From: JANQJD01 sp965601685
GTDB taxonomy: Bacteria; Pseudomonadota; Alphaproteobacteria; Rhodospirillales; Rhodospirillaceae
Length of the DNA stretch: 64,000 bases
NCBI GenBank assembly: GCA_965601685.1
Contig: CBFCWI010000002.1
Coordinates: 310,001 to 374,000, forward strand
Direction: 5' to 3'
The notes under the pieces were generated by a model, which was given only the letters and a program-made list of their open reading frames with translations, did no database searches and was not told where the DNA came from. Both the position numbers and the translations under genes were made by a program. Each line of letters starts with the position of its first letter. The stretch's first letter is position 1. This document shows positions 62,846 to 64,000 of this stretch, in pieces.

Positions 62846-63421
62846 TCAGCTGACTCGCTTAATATTGCCAAAACGAGTACCTTGCAAACCGCGCTTGGCG
62901 TTAGAAGTAGTGTCTGTCTCTGCTGGATAGAATACTGGTGCTGACTCATCAAGCTGCACTGCATATTGTCTGCCATACCGCAGGGCGATTTGCAGAAAAA
63001 GCAATGGCAAGTTGCAAGTGTACGCAGGTGCCGCATACAGGCGGCGGTCCGATCCGAGCTTCAGATCATCCCAAAAGAAGCGCGGCTGGCGAGTGCCAGG
63101 TGAGACGGAGTCATTGCCAACGTTCCATACGTGTCATAACTGCCATGACCATCATTTCTGCTCGCAGATCAACCAGTTCTGGTGACTCTCGGTGACTCAA
63201 GTATATGGCTGGTGCAGGATCCGAATGCAGAGACCATGATGATCTGATCAGAAACCGCAGAAGGCGTCCCGCTCCTTGTTTGCGTGCAGTGATCTTGCCT
63301 GCACCGGCTCGGCATCTGGCCAATCTGGCGCCACGAGACTAACATCATCAGCACAAAGAAATATCAGCTGGTCGGTCACAGGCCATGTTTTCAGACGGTT
63401 GATGGCCAGGGACACCGTCAT
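62846..63421 (-). pseudogene. frameshifted gene downstream of nnrD, family not recognised
   Basis: A gene of about 190 codons can be pieced together from three minus-strand frames. It begins with an ATG at 63421, four bases after the nnrD stop, giving MTVSLAINRLKTWPVTDQLI and PDWPDAEPVQARSLHANKER before a stop at 63248-63250. A second frame continues DPAPAIYLSHRESPELVDLR and AEMMVMAVMTRMERW to 63111. A third carries PRFFWDDLKLGSDRRLYAAP, LLFLQIALRYGRQYAVQLDE and SAPVFYP to the stop at 62846-62848. The segments join without gaps and read like a protein, so this is a real gene broken by two shifts. I do not recognise the family. Confidence 0.65.
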
Positions 63422-63425
63422 ATCC

Positions 63426-64000
63426 CTATCCTGCCGCTAGGGCGGCGAGCACAGTAGGCAGAGCCTCAGGCAGATCTTCAGCGATCAAACCCAGGCCAAC
63501 ACGGGCTGCTGCCGCGCCATGCAGCCAAGCCGCAGCACAGGCAGCGGCAAATGGGTCCATACCCTGCGCCAGCAGACCGACGATGAGACCAGCTAACACG
63601 TCACCAGCACCAGCTGTAGCCAGCATGGGCGGCGCGTTGGTGTTAATGACTGCGAGTCCGTTAGGAGCGGCTATGACTGTGTCACTGCCCTTCAACAGCA
63701 CGACCGCTCCAGTGAGCCGGGCAGCAATCCTCGCTCGTTCCAGCCGGCTACATGCTTGTTCCCCGAATAAGGCTGTGTATTCGCCATCGTGAGGGGTCAA
63801 CACACACGAAGCATGCAGACCCGCAAACAGCGCGGCTGGGTTATCGCTAAAGCTTGTTAGAGCATCGGCATCTAGGACACAGGGGCGAGTACTGTCTAAC
63901 ACTGTAGTTACTGCTGCACGTGTTTCAGCACTGCGACCAGCTCCGGGGCCTATTAACACGGCATTGCGGCGGGCATCAGCGAGCAGAGTCGCTAAATTGT
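63426..64000 (-). CDS. nnrD: ADP-dependent NAD(P)H-hydrate dehydratase, 3' part
   Basis: NnrD repairs hydrated NAD(P)H. Only the C-terminal 190 residues or so lie in the window; the frame stays open through the right edge (LATLLADARRNAVLIGPGAG). Visible motifs are VLDADALTSF, VLTPHDGEYTALFG, GAVVLLKGSDTVIAAPNG, the catalytic-Asp region ATAGAGDVLAGLIVGLLAQG and AAAWLHGAAA. An nnrE epimerase domain may be fused upstream but is not visible. The broken gene at 62846-63421 was probably co-transcribed. Confidence 0.93.
   Translation of the reverse strand, partial: NLATLLADARRNAVLIGPGAGRSAETRAAVTTVLDSTRPCVLDADALTSFSDNPAALFAGLHASCVLTPHDGEYTALFGEQACSRLERARIAARLTGAVVLLKGSDTVIAAPNGLAVINTNAPPMLATAGAGDVLAGLIVGLLAQGMDPFAAACAAAWLHGAAAARVGLGLIAEDLPEALPTVLAALAAG

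Noticed and set aside
1..64000. CRISPR arrays, insertion sequences, prophage or toxin-antitoxin loci
   Set aside because: No regularly spaced repeats, transposase motifs, terminal inverted repeats, integrase or phage structural genes were seen. All repeats found are simple tandem duplications.

Overview
The window reads as chromosome from an alphaproteobacterium, most like Rhodospirillales and relatives. The evidence is gene content and order: mdh-sucC-sucD-sucA-sucB; rpmH-rnpA-yidD-yidC-engB-argB; aroE-coaE-dnaQ divergent from hemE-hemH-hemJ-rho; ruvC-ruvA-ruvB next to tolB-pal-cpoB; glyQ-glyS-ppdK; and a fused MEMO/AMMECR1 protein beside a radical-SAM AmrS. I cannot name the species. GC is about 50% by eye. 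There are no insertion sequences, prophage genes, CRISPR arrays or secretion islands.

The striking property is decay without mobile elements. Housekeeping genes are intact, but they are separated by 300-1500 base stretches with no recognisable gene. Three of these hide broken genes: a class V aminotransferase (49772-50942), an HtrA/Deg protease (about 52790-53400) and an unidentified gene after nnrD (62846-63421). Expected neighbours are missing from conserved loci: tolQ, tolR and tolA between ruvB and tolB, and maf and the PPDK regulator between aroE and hemE. Short tandem duplications sit on the stop or start codons of several genes. This fits a host-restricted or otherwise bottlenecked lineage in active genome reduction.

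Layout. 1-1399: no recognised gene. 1400-6959: recJ, two RNA methyltransferase-like genes, gmhB and rlmN on the plus strand. 7008-14409: TCA cycle block on the minus strand. 14672-18856: argB, engB, yidC, yidD, rnpA, rpmH on the minus strand, with a good promoter before rpmH. 19142-20912: CDP-alcohol phosphatidyltransferase and a DUF2066 protein. 20977-22736: purM-purN. 22780-26286: gpsA, dnaQ, coaE, aroE. 26287-26976: the aroE/hemE divide, which is the replication-origin locus in several alphaproteobacteria. 26977-31235: haem operon and rho. 31289-34398: cpoB, pal, tolB. 35868-40585: ruvBAC, yebC, ymdB-type phosphoesterase, 5-FTHF cyclo-ligase. 40987-43007: dapD-dapE (lysine and peptidoglycan). 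43037-49228: holC, ppdK, glyS, glyQ. 49229-53895: mostly decayed, with DUF1015. 53896-56346: an orphan nitrate-reductase-type molybdoenzyme. 56738-64000: tRNA-Leu, rnd, amrS with the MEMO/AMMECR1 fusion, cysS, rpmE, a broken gene and partial nnrD.

What remains implies a cell that still respires (2-oxoglutarate dehydrogenase, succinyl-CoA synthetase, malate dehydrogenase, haem synthesis), makes purines, arginine and lysine precursors, has an outer membrane (TolB/Pal, heptose phosphatase) and retains recombination (RuvABC, RecJ). I found no wholly new system. The best leads are the intact AmrS-MEMO/AMMECR1 pair, whose biochemical role is unknown, the Tol system apparently without its motor at this locus, the shortened orphan NasA-like enzyme and the origin-like aroE/hemE gap.
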